DNA from: Shinella granuli
GTDB taxonomy: Bacteria > Pseudomonadota > Alphaproteobacteria > Rhizobiales > Rhizobiaceae
Assembly (NCBI RefSeq): GCF_004341885.1
Contig: NZ_SLVX01000017.1
Span: 1 to 64,000, forward strand
Direction of reading: 5' to 3'
DNA: 64,000 nucleotides
Numbering within the stretch: position 1 is the first letter of the stretch; each line of letters starts with the position of its first letter. Shown one piece after another: positions 1 to 8,211 of the stretch. The position numbers and the translations under genes are program-made. Under the pieces are notes generated by a model. It worked only from the letters and a program-made list of their open reading frames with translations, had not been told where the DNA came from and did not search any database.

Positions 1-1
1 C

Positions 2-97
2 GGCATCGAGAACCCGCTCTTCTACAAGGACAACACCCGCATGTTCTATGGAGATGCAAAGAAGAGCATCGATCAGTTGTTGCCGGCACTGGCGTGA
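2..97 (+). CDS. C-terminal end of an amidohydrolase-like protein (partial)
   Basis: The last 31 codons of a plus-strand gene enter from the left edge and end at a TGA. The peptide contains [18 protein letters not shown], which resembles the end of amidohydrolase-2 (ACMSD-like TIM barrel) proteins, where a closing stretch such as N-A-R-R-L-Y precedes a short helix. The catalytic part lies outside the window, so the assignment is weak. It runs convergent to the serine hydrolase gene next to it and may belong to the same catabolic locus. Confidence 0.4.
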   Translation, partial: GIENPLFYKDNTRMFYGDAKKSIDQLLPALA

Positions 98-142
98 ATC
101 GGTGAATGGGGCGATGTGGACGGGCGCGGTCTGGCTTCGTTG

Positions 143-1330
143 CTAGCCTCGGTAGGCCGCATCCCGTATCGCGCCGGGAAATCGACCGCTGGTGCCTTCG
201 AAGGCGGTGTTGGTCAGCGCGACGACGGTCAGTCGTTCCGTCGGATCCAGGAAGAAGCTGTGGCCGTAGGCCCCGCCCCATTGAACGGTGCCCGGTCGTT
301 GCGGTGTGTCGGCAAGCGGGTCGGAGAGCACTGCCCAGCCGTAACCGAAGCCCCAGCCCGGCCCTTGCGTCCCGACCCCGGGCCCGACATGGTCGCGCAT
401 CATCATCCGGATCGTCTCGTCCCGCAGGATCGGTTTTCCACCCGTGCGGATCGCCTCCATGAACCGGAGAATGTCATGGGCCGTGCCGATCATGCCCGCG
501 CCGCCGGAGGGGAAGGCTTTGGCAGAAAAGGCGCGCGAGGGAGAGAAACGGACGACCCCGTCGATCTTTCCCGGATGTCCCGTGGCACGAATGGCAGGTC
601 CACCCAAAACGGCAATCTGCTCTTGCGTGAGGGCAAGCGCGATGCCGTCATGCATGCGGACCGGTCCGGCAGGACCGCCTGCATAGGGCGTGACGAGCCT
701 CTGGCCGGCCGCGGCGGTGAAGCGGGTCTGAAGCATTCCGAGCGGCTGCGTCACCAGTTCGGCGACGATATCGGGCAAGCTGTCGCCCGTTACCCGGCAG
801 AGCACGGCACCAAGGACATCGATGCCCAGCGAGTATCGCCACGATGTGCCGGGCTTGAAGGCAAGCGGCAGTTGCGCCAGCCGGTCGACGTTCTCCGCAA
901 GGGTCAGCTCCAGCCCGTCGAGACCATCCGAAACACCGGCCGTGTGCCAGGGACTGCCCGTCGGCTCCAGATAGGAATGCGACAGGCCGCTCGTATGGGT
1001 CAGAAGCTGATGGATGGAGATGTCCGGCCGGCTGCCGTCAGGGCAGGGCGGACGGAATTCCGGCAGCCAGCGGCTTACGGCGTCATGAAGGCCGAGCGCG
1101 CCTTTTTCGACGAGGCGCAGGGCCGCCGCCGTGACGATGGACTTGGAGACGGACGCAAGGCGGAAGACGGCATCGTCCCGCATGGGTATGCGGGCTTCGC
1201 GGTCGGCGAAACCCGCGGCGCGCGCGTAGACGGGCTGTCCGGCGCGGCTGACGAGAACGACCGCGCCGACGATCCGGCCGGCCGCGAGCGCGCCTTCAAG
1301 GGCGCTATCGAGGGCGGTGAGCGATGCCAT
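143..1330 (-). CDS. Serine hydrolase, beta-lactamase/esterase EstB family
   Basis: This 395-residue protein has the class C beta-lactamase fold signatures. The S-V-S-K nucleophile motif is at residues 60-63, and a Tyr-Ser (W-R-Y-S) near 166 takes the place of the Y-x-N motif. A G-G-A-Y-G-H stretch near the C terminus corresponds to the third box. QLLTHTSGL near residue 108 is typical of the EstB/6-aminohexanoate-dimer hydrolase group. No signal peptide is evident, so a cytoplasmic esterase or amidase role is more likely than antibiotic resistance. It lies 54 bases downstream of the double-SnoaL gene on the same strand and probably shares its LacI-controlled promoter. The substrate is unknown. 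Confidence 0.85.
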   Translation of the reverse strand: MASLTALDSALEGALAAGRIVGAVVLVSRAGQPVYARAAGFADREARIPMRDDAVFRLASVSKSIVTAAALRLVEKGALGLHDAVSRWLPEFRPPCPDGSRPDISIHQLLTHTSGLSHSYLEPTGSPWHTAGVSDGLDGLELTLAENVDRLAQLPLAFKPGTSWRYSLGIDVLGAVLCRVTGDSLPDIVAELVTQPLGMLQTRFTAAAGQRLVTPYAGGPAGPVRMHDGIALALTQEQIAVLGGPAIRATGHPGKIDGVVRFSPSRAFSAKAFPSGGAGMIGTAHDILRFMEAIRTGGKPILRDETIRMMMRDHVGPGVGTQGPGWGFGYGWAVLSDPLADTPQRPGTVQWGGAYGHSFFLDPTERLTVVALTNTAFEGTSGRFPGAIRDAAYRG

Positions 1331-1384
1331 GGCACTATCCGACAGGGATGCCGGCCCGCTTTGCAGCGAGCCGGACCGTTGGTT

Positions 1385-2590
1385 TCAGGAAAAGAGCTGG
1401 GTCAGGACGCCGAACTCGTTGAAGACGGTCCATTCCTTCTGGATCCTGCCCTTGTCGATCGCCCATTGGCTGATGCCCCAGAGGTTCACCTGCTTGCCGG
1501 TCGGCTCGCCATAGGGGCCGAAACCGCGATGGGTGCCGACGGCGCTCCAGCGGATCGAGACGACGTAGCCTTCCCGGGCATTGCCCATCCAGTAGACGTC
1601 GTCGACATTCATGGCGAGATCGGGGAACATGGCGACGATCGACAGCAGGAAGGACCGGATCTGGCCCGCGCCGCGATAGACGCGCCCGGTCGAGCCCTGC
1701 ATGACGACGTTCGGCCCGTAGATATTGTCGATGGCGCCGAAGTTGCGCCGGTTCCAGACCGTATGGAAGGCAGCCCTGACGAAGCCTTCCAGGTCGTCCT
1801 CGACCGAGGGGAGCGTCATCTCGGCCGGTTTGCCCTGGCCGGGAAGCCGCTTCGGTTCGCCCGCCAGGAAATTCGACGGCAATGCGGCGCCTGCCCTTGC
1901 GGCGGCAAAACGCCTGGCGGTCTCGACGACATCGATGCCGAGCTGCTGCAGCAGACCCGCGGTGTCGTAGATGACATGCTCGTGAAAGATCTCGTTCGCC
2001 CGCGCCACGCAATTGGCCATGCACCAGAGCTGCACGCGCCTGCCCGTCGGCGCGCCGAAGCGGCTGTAGCCGGTGTTCGTGCCGAGGATCTTCGTGCGGT
2101 GCGACGTATGGAAACCAACATCCTCGTTGCCCGCCCAGACGACCTCGTCGGCCACGAGGCGGATATCGGGGAAGGCGTTGTTGGTATGCACCGTATCGGC
2201 CACGATCTTGTCGCGGCCGTATTGCAGCCCGATGTCGTCCCACACGGTGCAGTCGTGGCTGTAGGTGTCGTAGATGTAGCCGATGTCCTTCTCTTCCCAG
2301 ATGCGGTGGGTGATCCGCACGATGTAGTCGACGATGTTGACATAGGTGGGATCGAAGCCCCGCATCGGATGGGAAGCGAGCCCCTGCGGGGCCTTGCCGA
2401 TGAAGTTGTCCGTCCCGCCCCGGCGATAGGCATCGAGCGAGATCGAGAAGTCTTTCGGCATGTGCTCCCTGGCGAGCGCTTCGAACTGGACGCGCGATGA
2501 TTCCTGCGCGCGGTCCGGTGCGGGATTCGATTTCGGCTTGTTGCCCGCGGTCGCTTCGGCAGGCAGGCGGTCTTGGGTTGTTGCTGTCAT
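1385..2590 (-). CDS. Double SnoaL-like (NTF2-fold) protein, paralog 1
   Basis: The protein has 401 residues from an ATG at 2590, preceded by GGAGGT. A longer reading to 2710 would run through the operator and is rejected. It has two NTF2/SnoaL halves: the first carries D-Y-I-V-R-I-T-H-R-I-W and C-T-V-W, and the second (after about residue 250) ends with W-A-I-D-K-G-R-I-Q-K-E-W, the typical closing strand of the SnoaL fold. SnoaL relatives include polyketide cyclases and small-ring isomerases or hydrolases, so the reaction is open. A paralog at 7114-8208 sits inside the ABC transporter operon. A LacI-type palindrome lies 14 bases upstream of the start. Confidence 0.8.
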   Translation of the reverse strand: MTATTQDRLPAEATAGNKPKSNPAPDRAQESSRVQFEALAREHMPKDFSISLDAYRRGGTDNFIGKAPQGLASHPMRGFDPTYVNIVDYIVRITHRIWEEKDIGYIYDTYSHDCTVWDDIGLQYGRDKIVADTVHTNNAFPDIRLVADEVVWAGNEDVGFHTSHRTKILGTNTGYSRFGAPTGRRVQLWCMANCVARANEIFHEHVIYDTAGLLQQLGIDVVETARRFAAARAGAALPSNFLAGEPKRLPGQGKPAEMTLPSVEDDLEGFVRAAFHTVWNRRNFGAIDNIYGPNVVMQGSTGRVYRGAGQIRSFLLSIVAMFPDLAMNVDDVYWMGNAREGYVVSIRWSAVGTHRGFGPYGEPTGKQVNLWGISQWAIDKGRIQKEWTVFNEFGVLTQLFS

Positions 2591-2604
2591 GTGAACCTCC
2601 ATTC

Positions 2605-2616
2605 GCATACGTATGC
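2605..2616. promoter_or_regulatory. LacI-type operator, perfect palindrome
   Basis: GCATACGTATGC is a perfect 12-bp palindrome with the central CG typical of LacI-family operators. It is immediately upstream of the ribosome-binding site of the minus-strand double-SnoaL gene and faces the divergent lacI gene. A second half-site (CGAATGC, 2622-2628) follows 12 bases away centre to centre. The same word recurs at 3848, 3874 and 10611. Confidence 0.75.
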
Positions 2617-2791
2617 TAGCACGAATGCGAATGTTGGCAATGGCGGGGTCGCGAATTCTTTTTCCGCCGTGAGCCCTGGCCTGGAGCTTTTTGCCGGGGC
2701 GGGCGGGCACGGCCGATCAGATCCGCTTGCCTAAAGGGGACCGCGGGTCCTATGTCTTCCCGCAGGGAAATGCCGCGAAGGGTTGATCGAT

Positions 2792-3826
2792 ATGAAGAAA
2801 AGGCGTGTGACATCCACCGATGTGGCCCGGAAGGCGGGTGTGTCGCAGTCGGCCGTCAGTCGCACGTTTTCGCCTTGGCCGACGCAGTCCGGCGTGTCTG
2901 CAGAGATCAGGGAAAAAGTTCTGCGGGCCGCAAAGGAGCTTGGCTACCAGCCGAATGCGATTGCGAGGTCGCTTATAACCCAAAGGTCCAGGATCGTCGG
3001 CGTGCTGTTCAGTTATCTCGACAATCCGTTCTACGCGCGGGCCCTGGAGCTGCTGTGCCACGGCCTGCAGGCAAGGGGCTACCACGCTCTCGTCTTCATG
3101 ATGTCGGACACGCTACAGGATATCGATTCCACCGTATCCGATATCCTGCAATATCAGGTCGATGGGCTTCTGACCGCTTCCGTCGAGCTTTCTTCCAAGC
3201 TGTGCATCGAGTGTACCGAGCGGGGAATCCCCGTCGTGATGTTCAACCGAACCCAGGACGACCCGGGCTTGTCGGCCGTGACCACCGACAATATCGGTGG
3301 CGGACGACTGGCTGCGAAGGCTCTTCTCGATGCCGGCTGCGAGCGGCTCGCGGTGCTGGCGGGATGGGAGGGCGCCTCGACAAGCCGCGATCGGGAGTTC
3401 GGCTTCCGGGCGGAGCTGCACGCGCGGGGTGCGGAGCTTTTCGAGCGGGCAAACGGCAACTTCAATCTTGAAGACACCGCGCAGGCGACGCGAGCCTTTT
3501 TCAAGGATCGGAACCCGGCGGAGCGACCCGACGCCCTGTTCGTGATCAACGACTATATGGCGATCCGGGCGATGGACGTGATCCGCAATGAGCTGGGCCT
3601 GCGCATTCCCGAGGATGTCAGCGTCGTCGGCTTCGACGATATCTCGACGGCGGCGCAGCCGACCTATGGGTTGACCACCGTGCGCCAGCCGATCAACCGG
3701 ATGGTCGAGGCCAGCCTGCGCCTGCTTTTCGAGCAGATCGAGGATTCCGCTGCTCAGCCCGAGCATGTGATGCTTGGCGCCCAACTGGTAGAGCGCCATT
3801 CGGTTCGCCGCAAATCCTCCCCTTGA
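2792..3826 (+). CDS. LacI-family transcriptional regulator, paralog 1
   Basis: This 344-residue repressor starts at the ATG at 2792, with GAAGGG upstream; an in-frame TTG at 2783 is less likely. The N-terminal helix-turn-helix reads T-S-T-D-V-A-R-K-A-G-V-S-Q-S-A-V-S-R, followed by the hinge-helix region (L-G-Y-Q-P-N-A-I-A-R-S-L) and a periplasmic-binding-protein-like effector domain ending with the VPEDVSVVGFDD-like motif. The recognition helix is identical to that of the second LacI protein (9534-10562), but this copy has about three extra residues (SPWPTQSG) just after it. It is divergent from the SnoaL operon and upstream of the ABC transporter, whose promoters carry matching palindromes. 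Confidence 0.93.
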   Translation: MKKRRVTSTDVARKAGVSQSAVSRTFSPWPTQSGVSAEIREKVLRAAKELGYQPNAIARSLITQRSRIVGVLFSYLDNPFYARALELLCHGLQARGYHALVFMMSDTLQDIDSTVSDILQYQVDGLLTASVELSSKLCIECTERGIPVVMFNRTQDDPGLSAVTTDNIGGGRLAAKALLDAGCERLAVLAGWEGASTSRDREFGFRAELHARGAELFERANGNFNLEDTAQATRAFFKDRNPAERPDALFVINDYMAIRAMDVIRNELGLRIPEDVSVVGFDDISTAAQPTYGLTTVRQPINRMVEASLRLLFEQIEDSAAQPEHVMLGAQLVERHSVRRKSSP

Positions 3827-3847
3827 ATTTTTCTTCGAACGGATATT

Positions 3848-3859
3848 GCATTCGTATGC
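3848..3859. promoter_or_regulatory. LacI-type operator, copy A upstream of the ABC operon
   Basis: GCATTCGTATGC differs by one base from the perfect palindrome GCATACGTATGC. It is centred at 3853/3854, about 67 bases before the start codon of the solute-binding protein gene. A second copy is centred 26 bases downstream. Confidence 0.75.
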
Positions 3860-3873
3860 AAAAAAGGTATCTT

Positions 3874-3885
3874 GCATACGAATGC
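3874..3885. promoter_or_regulatory. LacI-type operator, copy B upstream of the ABC operon
   Basis: GCATACGAATGC is the exact reverse complement of copy A at 3848-3859. The two sites flank TATGCAAAAAAGGTAT, where the promoter core probably lies. Paired sites suggest cooperative binding of one or both LacI paralogs. Confidence 0.75.
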
Positions 3886-3920
3886 GAGGAGCATTCCAAT
3901 TCTTCAGAGGGAGTTTGAGC

Positions 3921-5249
3921 ATGATCACGAGAAGGCAGATGCTGCAGGGTGGCGTTGGTGCTGCTGCCGCCATGACATTTGGAATACCTCGCGGAGTGTC
4001 CGCACAAATCCTCCCCGGCAAGCCGTTTGCGGGCTCCGTCGTCAATATTCTCCTGCCCCATGCCTCTCAGTTCCGCGCCCATGAAAAGCGCTTTGCCGAA
4101 TTCGAGGAGCTGACCGGTATCAAGGCCGTCTACAATTATGTTCCTTACGCGCAGGTGCGCGACAAGATCGCCGCGGAAGCCGTGGCCGGCAGCTCCAACT
4201 ATGATGTCGTCTGTTACCAGGATAGCTGGGGGCCGTCGCTTTCGCTCTATCTGGAGCCGATCGACGCCTGGCTGGCGCGCGACGGCGTCGACATGAACAG
4301 CTATCCGCAGGCCTACAAGCTCGGCAGCGAGATCGGCGGCAAGGTCTTCGGCCTGCCGATCCGCGGCCATCCGCAGATGCTTTTCTACCGCAAGGACCTG
4401 CTCGCCGAAGCCGGCGTCGAGCCGCCGGCGACCTGGGAAGACCTCGTAACGGCCGCTAAGGCGGTTCAGGACAAGTCCGGTGTCTCCGGCCTCGCCATGT
4501 ACTACGGCAAGGGCAACGGACAGCAGAACCTCTTCCTCTGGCTGAACTATCTCTGGGGCAAGGGCGGCGATCTCTTCACGCCGGACTTCACGGAGACGCG
4601 CTTCACCGAGCCGGTCGCGATCGAGGCGACGCAGATGTATCTCGATCTTCTGCTGAAGCACAAGGTCGCGGCGCCCGGCTCGGTGCAGTTCGCCGAGGAC
4701 GATGCGGTCAATTCCGTCGCCCAGGGCAAGTCCGCGATGGTCATGGTCTGGTGGTGGGTCTATTCGGTGCTTACCAGCGACAAGTCGACGTTGAAGGCCG
4801 ACCAGATCGGCTTTGCGCCCATGCCGAAATTTGCCGGCGGCAGCCCGGTTTCCTATGCGCTTTCCCTGCCGTTTGCCGTCAGCGCGCTGTCGAAGCAGAA
4901 GGATGCGGCCTGGGAGTTCATGAAGTGGGTTTCCCGGCCGGAGCTGGAGCAGGCCTGCGTCATCGACAAGTCCAATCCCGATACGTCGGATATCGTCGTC
5001 ACGCATACGGCCAGCTTCCTGGATCCGAAGGTCAACGACGCCAATTTCGGCCTGCACCGGGTCGCGGCACAGAGCCTCGAAGGCTCCCGCATCATGCCGC
5101 AGCTGAAGGAATGGCCGCAGATCGGCACGACGCTCGAAAACACCATCTCGGATCTGGCGACGGGGGCGAAACCCGTCAAGGACGGGCTCGATGAAGCCGC
5201 GCGCGACATCGACCGCATCCTGCGCCGCGCCGGTTACCGCAAGGGCTGA
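3921..5249 (+). CDS. ABC transporter solute-binding protein, carbohydrate family (family 1)
   Basis: This 442-residue periplasmic binding protein starts at the ATG at 3921, behind an AGAGGGAG ribosome-binding site. A longer reading from 3846 would translate both operators and is rejected. The N terminus has a Tat-like twin-arginine signal (T-R-R-Q-M-L-Q) followed by an Ala/Gly-rich segment and a V-S-A-Q cleavage region. The body resembles UgpB/MalE-type proteins (L-P-I-R-G-H-P-Q-M-L-F-Y-R-K-D-L and W-E-F-M-K-W). It is first in an operon with two permeases, a SnoaL protein and an ATPase. The ligand is unknown; family 1 proteins mostly bind sugars or polyols. Confidence 0.92.
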   Translation: MITRRQMLQGGVGAAAAMTFGIPRGVSAQILPGKPFAGSVVNILLPHASQFRAHEKRFAEFEELTGIKAVYNYVPYAQVRDKIAAEAVAGSSNYDVVCYQDSWGPSLSLYLEPIDAWLARDGVDMNSYPQAYKLGSEIGGKVFGLPIRGHPQMLFYRKDLLAEAGVEPPATWEDLVTAAKAVQDKSGVSGLAMYYGKGNGQQNLFLWLNYLWGKGGDLFTPDFTETRFTEPVAIEATQMYLDLLLKHKVAAPGSVQFAEDDAVNSVAQGKSAMVMVWWWVYSVLTSDKSTLKADQIGFAPMPKFAGGSPVSYALSLPFAVSALSKQKDAAWEFMKWVSRPELEQACVIDKSNPDTSDIVVTHTASFLDPKVNDANFGLHRVAAQSLEGSRIMPQLKEWPQIGTTLENTISDLATGAKPVKDGLDEAARDIDRILRRAGYRKG

Positions 5250-5267
5250 GGCCCGTTGCGCTCTCTT

Positions 5268-5302
5268 CCTGCGGCGGGCCGGGAACCTGTCGCCGCCGCA
5301 GG
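5268..5302 (+). repeat. Stem-loop between binding-protein and permease genes
   Basis: CCTGCGGCGG (5268-5277) and CCGCCGCAGG (5293-5302) form a perfect 10-bp inverted repeat around a 15-base loop, with no U tract. Similar hairpins after binding-protein genes often protect the upstream mRNA and lower expression of the downstream permeases. That role is inferred here. Confidence 0.6.
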
Positions 5303-5397
5303 TCGATAATGTCGCGGAAGGCCCGACTGGAGGCGTCGATTGCTTTGCAACCGGTGGCGACGGGCCGACGATGGAACCGCAAAGAGGAGCTGTTCAC

Positions 5398-6276
5398 TTG
5401 GTGGACAAACATCTGAAATATTGGCTTGTGGCGCCCGCCCTGATCATCATGGCGATGACGCTGCTTTACCCGCTCGTTGCCGGGTTCTGGTTCTCGCTGC
5501 ACAACTGGAACATCGCCCAGGAAGCGACGCTCGGTCCCTTTGTCGGGCTGGACAATTATCGGCTCATTCTCACCGATGACCCCGACTTCTGGGGCAGCGT
5601 TCGGGTGACCGGCATCTTCACCGTCTTTTCCGTGGTGATCACCCTGGTGCTGGCGATGGCGCTGGCGCTGGCGCTGCTGCTGGTGGGCAATGACGGTCTT
5701 ACCGTCAATGTCCGCACACTGCTGGTGCTGCCGTTCTCCATGTCGCCGGCGCTGCTCGGCATATCCTGGCGCTTTCTGCTCAATCCGGAATTCGGCGCCA
5801 TTTCCGCCGGGCTCGGGGCTATCATCCCTGCGTTGAAAGGTGTTCCCATCCTTGCCGATCCGACCCTGGCGATGGCGGCGCTCATCGCCTCGGACGTCTG
5901 GCACTGGTCGCCCTATTTCATGCTGCTGTTCGTGGGCGCTCTTGCCGCCCTGCCGCAGGAGACGATCGAAGCGGCCCAGGTCGATGGCGCCTCGCGGTTC
6001 CGCGTGTTCTGGGAAATCATGCTGCCGCAGTTGCGGCCGGTGCTGACGATCGCGATCCTGCTCAAGGCGATCTTCTCGCTCAAGGTGCTCGATCAGGTGG
6101 TCACGCTCACGGCGGGCGGCCCCGGCACGGCGACCGAAACGCTTGCGCATCTCGTCTACCTCACGGCTTTCCGGTTCTACGACCTCGGCTATTCCGCCGC
6201 GATCGCCTACCTGCTGGCCGCGGTCATGGGGGTCCTGGCCCTTCTCTACACCCGGTTCGTTATGGAGCGCGCGTGA
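5398..6276 (+). CDS. ABC transporter permease, sugar type (MalF-like)
   Basis: This is an inner-membrane permease of 292 residues from a TTG at 5398, which has AGGAG eight bases upstream; a GTG at 5401 and an ATG at 5371 are alternatives. It has about six hydrophobic segments. The cytoplasmic EAA loop that docks the ATPase is E-A-A-Q-V-D-G-A-S-R-F-R-V-F-W. The TAGGPG-like motif near the end is typical of MalF/UgpA proteins. It is followed two bases later by the second permease. Confidence 0.92.
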   Translation: MVDKHLKYWLVAPALIIMAMTLLYPLVAGFWFSLHNWNIAQEATLGPFVGLDNYRLILTDDPDFWGSVRVTGIFTVFSVVITLVLAMALALALLLVGNDGLTVNVRTLLVLPFSMSPALLGISWRFLLNPEFGAISAGLGAIIPALKGVPILADPTLAMAALIASDVWHWSPYFMLLFVGALAALPQETIEAAQVDGASRFRVFWEIMLPQLRPVLTIAILLKAIFSLKVLDQVVTLTAGGPGTATETLAHLVYLTAFRFYDLGYSAAIAYLLAAVMGVLALLYTRFVMERA

Positions 6277-6277
6277 T

Positions 6278-7105
6278 ATGAACGTTCGGTCAAAACACAG
6301 GCTTGCCAAGGCTGCGCGCTACGTCGCCCTTGCAGTCGTCGTGCTGATTTTCTTCGGGCCGATCGCCTGGATCCTCGCGACGGCGTTCAAGAGTGCGCCG
6401 GACGTGTACTCGCTGAAGATCTTCTTCACGCCGACCCTCCAGAACATCCGCGATTCCTTCGCCACCCCGTTCCTCGTCGGCGAAAGAACATGGAACAGCA
6501 TCGTCGTGACGTTCTGCACGCTCGTCTTCTCGCTGCCGATCGCGACGGCTGCGGCCTATGCCTTTTCCCGCTTCCGCTTTCCGGGCGGCAGCATCTGGCC
6601 GATCGGCGTGCTGGCAACGCAGTTCATCCCGCCGGTCGTCGTCATCATCCCGCTCTTCATCGTCTTCCGGCAGGTCAACCTGCTGGACACCAGGACGGCG
6701 CTGGTCATCGCCAACATGTCCTTCGTCGTGCCCTATGCGATCTGGATGATCAAAGGCTTCATCGACAGCATACCGATGGACATGGAGGAAGCCGCCCAGA
6801 TCGACGGCGCGTCCCGCCTCAGGGCGATCTGGGACGTCGTCGTTCCCGTCGCCCTCCCGGGCATCGCGACGGCGGCGATCTTCTGTTTCGTCGTCTCCTG
6901 GAACGAGTTCTTCTATGCGCTCGTGCTGACGCAGCAGGATGCGACCACGATGCAGGTCGGTCTGATGAGCGCCCGCACGGAACGCGGCGACGTCTGGGAG
7001 ATCATGGCTGCGATGGGCCTTGTCATCATCCTGCCGATGCTGGTCCTCTCCCGCTTCGTTCAGAAATATTTCACCAAGGGCCTGATGTCAGGCTCGGTCA
7101 GATAG
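6278..7105 (+). CDS. ABC transporter permease, sugar type (MalG-like)
   Basis: The second permease has 275 residues and starts at an ATG one base after the TGA of the first. Its EAA loop reads E-E-A-A-Q-I-D-G-A-S-R-L-R-A-I-W. The C terminus (Q-K-Y-F-T-K-G-L-M-S-G-S-V-R) is the closing signature of MalG/UgpE-type permeases. It should form the heterodimeric channel with the upstream permease and be energised by the ATPase encoded at 8212-9294. Confidence 0.93.
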   Translation: MNVRSKHRLAKAARYVALAVVVLIFFGPIAWILATAFKSAPDVYSLKIFFTPTLQNIRDSFATPFLVGERTWNSIVVTFCTLVFSLPIATAAAYAFSRFRFPGGSIWPIGVLATQFIPPVVVIIPLFIVFRQVNLLDTRTALVIANMSFVVPYAIWMIKGFIDSIPMDMEEAAQIDGASRLRAIWDVVVPVALPGIATAAIFCFVVSWNEFFYALVLTQQDATTMQVGLMSARTERGDVWEIMAAMGLVIILPMLVLSRFVQKYFTKGLMSGSVR

Positions 7106-7113
7106 GACGCAAT

Positions 7114-8208
7114 ATGCCTACGCCCGTATCACCAAGGATAAGCCAGGTTCGGCACGTCCCCATCGAGAAGCTGCTGAAGCCGGTCGAGCGCGGTTCGTTC
7201 CCGATGGACGGTTTCGACGACGACTTCGGCGATATCGTCGACTACATCTTCAAGATCACCCACTGGATCTGGGCCGACCGAGCCGTTGGGCAGATCTATG
7301 ACTATTATGCCGAGAACTGCACGGTCTATACCGGCTTCGACGTCACCCGTTCCGTGGAGGATGTCGTCACCGGCACGCTCTCCATGCTGCAGTCGTTCCC
7401 CGATCGCGAGATGGATTTCATCAACGTCGCATGGAGCGGTGATCCGAAGGAGGGATATTACACCAGCCATCTCGGCTTCTCGCGCATGACCAATCTCGGT
7501 CCTTCGTCCTATGGTCCGACGACCGGAAGAGCCTCGCGTTTCTTCACGATCGCGGACTGTGTCTCGCGCGACAACCAGATTTTCCTGGAATGGCTGATCC
7601 GCGACAACGGCGCGGTCGCAAAGCAGCTCGGTGTCGATATCCACGAATTGGCAAGAAGGCTTGCGCAGGACGATGCCCGGCAGGGCAGGAAACCCTGGTT
7701 TGCCGACACGCTGGAGAGCTTGCCGGCCGTGCGCAGCCCGCGCCAGCCGGCCCCGCTGGACCGTCCGAAAAAGAGCCTGGAAGACCGTCTGCGGCACACG
7801 TTGCACGATGCCTGGAACCGGCGTCTCCTGAACGTGCTGCATGATTTCTACGATCCTGATGTCGTCGGGCATCTTGCCGGCGGGCGTGAAATCGCCGGCA
7901 AGGACGGGCTGATCTACCACTATGTGCAACTGCTCGCCGCCATTCCGGATGCGGAATTCTCGTTCGACCATTACTGCGATGTCGTCGAAACGGATGGCGT
8001 GCTTGCGGCGGTCCGCTGGTCGATCACGGGGCATCACAGGGGCGACGGCCTGTTCGGCGCGCCGAGCGGCAAGCCGGTCTATGTGCTGGGAATGTCCCAT
8101 TTCCGGTTCGAGGGAGAGAACGTGGTCGAGGAGTGGACGCTCTATGACGAGCTTTCGATCCTGCGACAGATTTATGCCGAGCCGGCAACGGCCGACGGGG
8201 AGGAATAA
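7114..8208 (+). CDS. Double SnoaL-like (NTF2-fold) protein, paralog 2
   Basis: This 364-residue protein is a clear paralog of the one at 1385-2590. The shared core is D-I-V-D-Y-I-F-K-I-T-H-W-I-W in the first half, and the second half ends with E-N-V-V-E-E-W-T-L-Y-D-E-L. Both halves look like NTF2/SnoaL domains, joined by a linker rich in Pro and charged residues around residues 205-235. The gene is inserted between the second permease (8-base gap) and the ATPase (3-base gap) of the ABC operon, which implies expression with import and action on the imported compound. The reaction is unknown. Confidence 0.8.
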   Translation: MPTPVSPRISQVRHVPIEKLLKPVERGSFPMDGFDDDFGDIVDYIFKITHWIWADRAVGQIYDYYAENCTVYTGFDVTRSVEDVVTGTLSMLQSFPDREMDFINVAWSGDPKEGYYTSHLGFSRMTNLGPSSYGPTTGRASRFFTIADCVSRDNQIFLEWLIRDNGAVAKQLGVDIHELARRLAQDDARQGRKPWFADTLESLPAVRSPRQPAPLDRPKKSLEDRLRHTLHDAWNRRLLNVLHDFYDPDVVGHLAGGREIAGKDGLIYHYVQLLAAIPDAEFSFDHYCDVVETDGVLAAVRWSITGHHRGDGLFGAPSGKPVYVLGMSHFRFEGENVVEEWTLYDELSILRQIYAEPATADGEE

Positions 8209-8211
8209 CCT

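Noticed and set aside
116-2500. Plus-strand reading frame of 794 codons
   Set aside because: It runs antisense through the serine hydrolase and SnoaL genes, which have clear family motifs on the minus strand. High GC content creates long open frames on the opposite strand.
3846-3920. Upstream extension of the binding-protein gene
   Set aside because: It would translate through both LacI operators and lacks a ribosome-binding site; the Tat-type signal starts at 3921.
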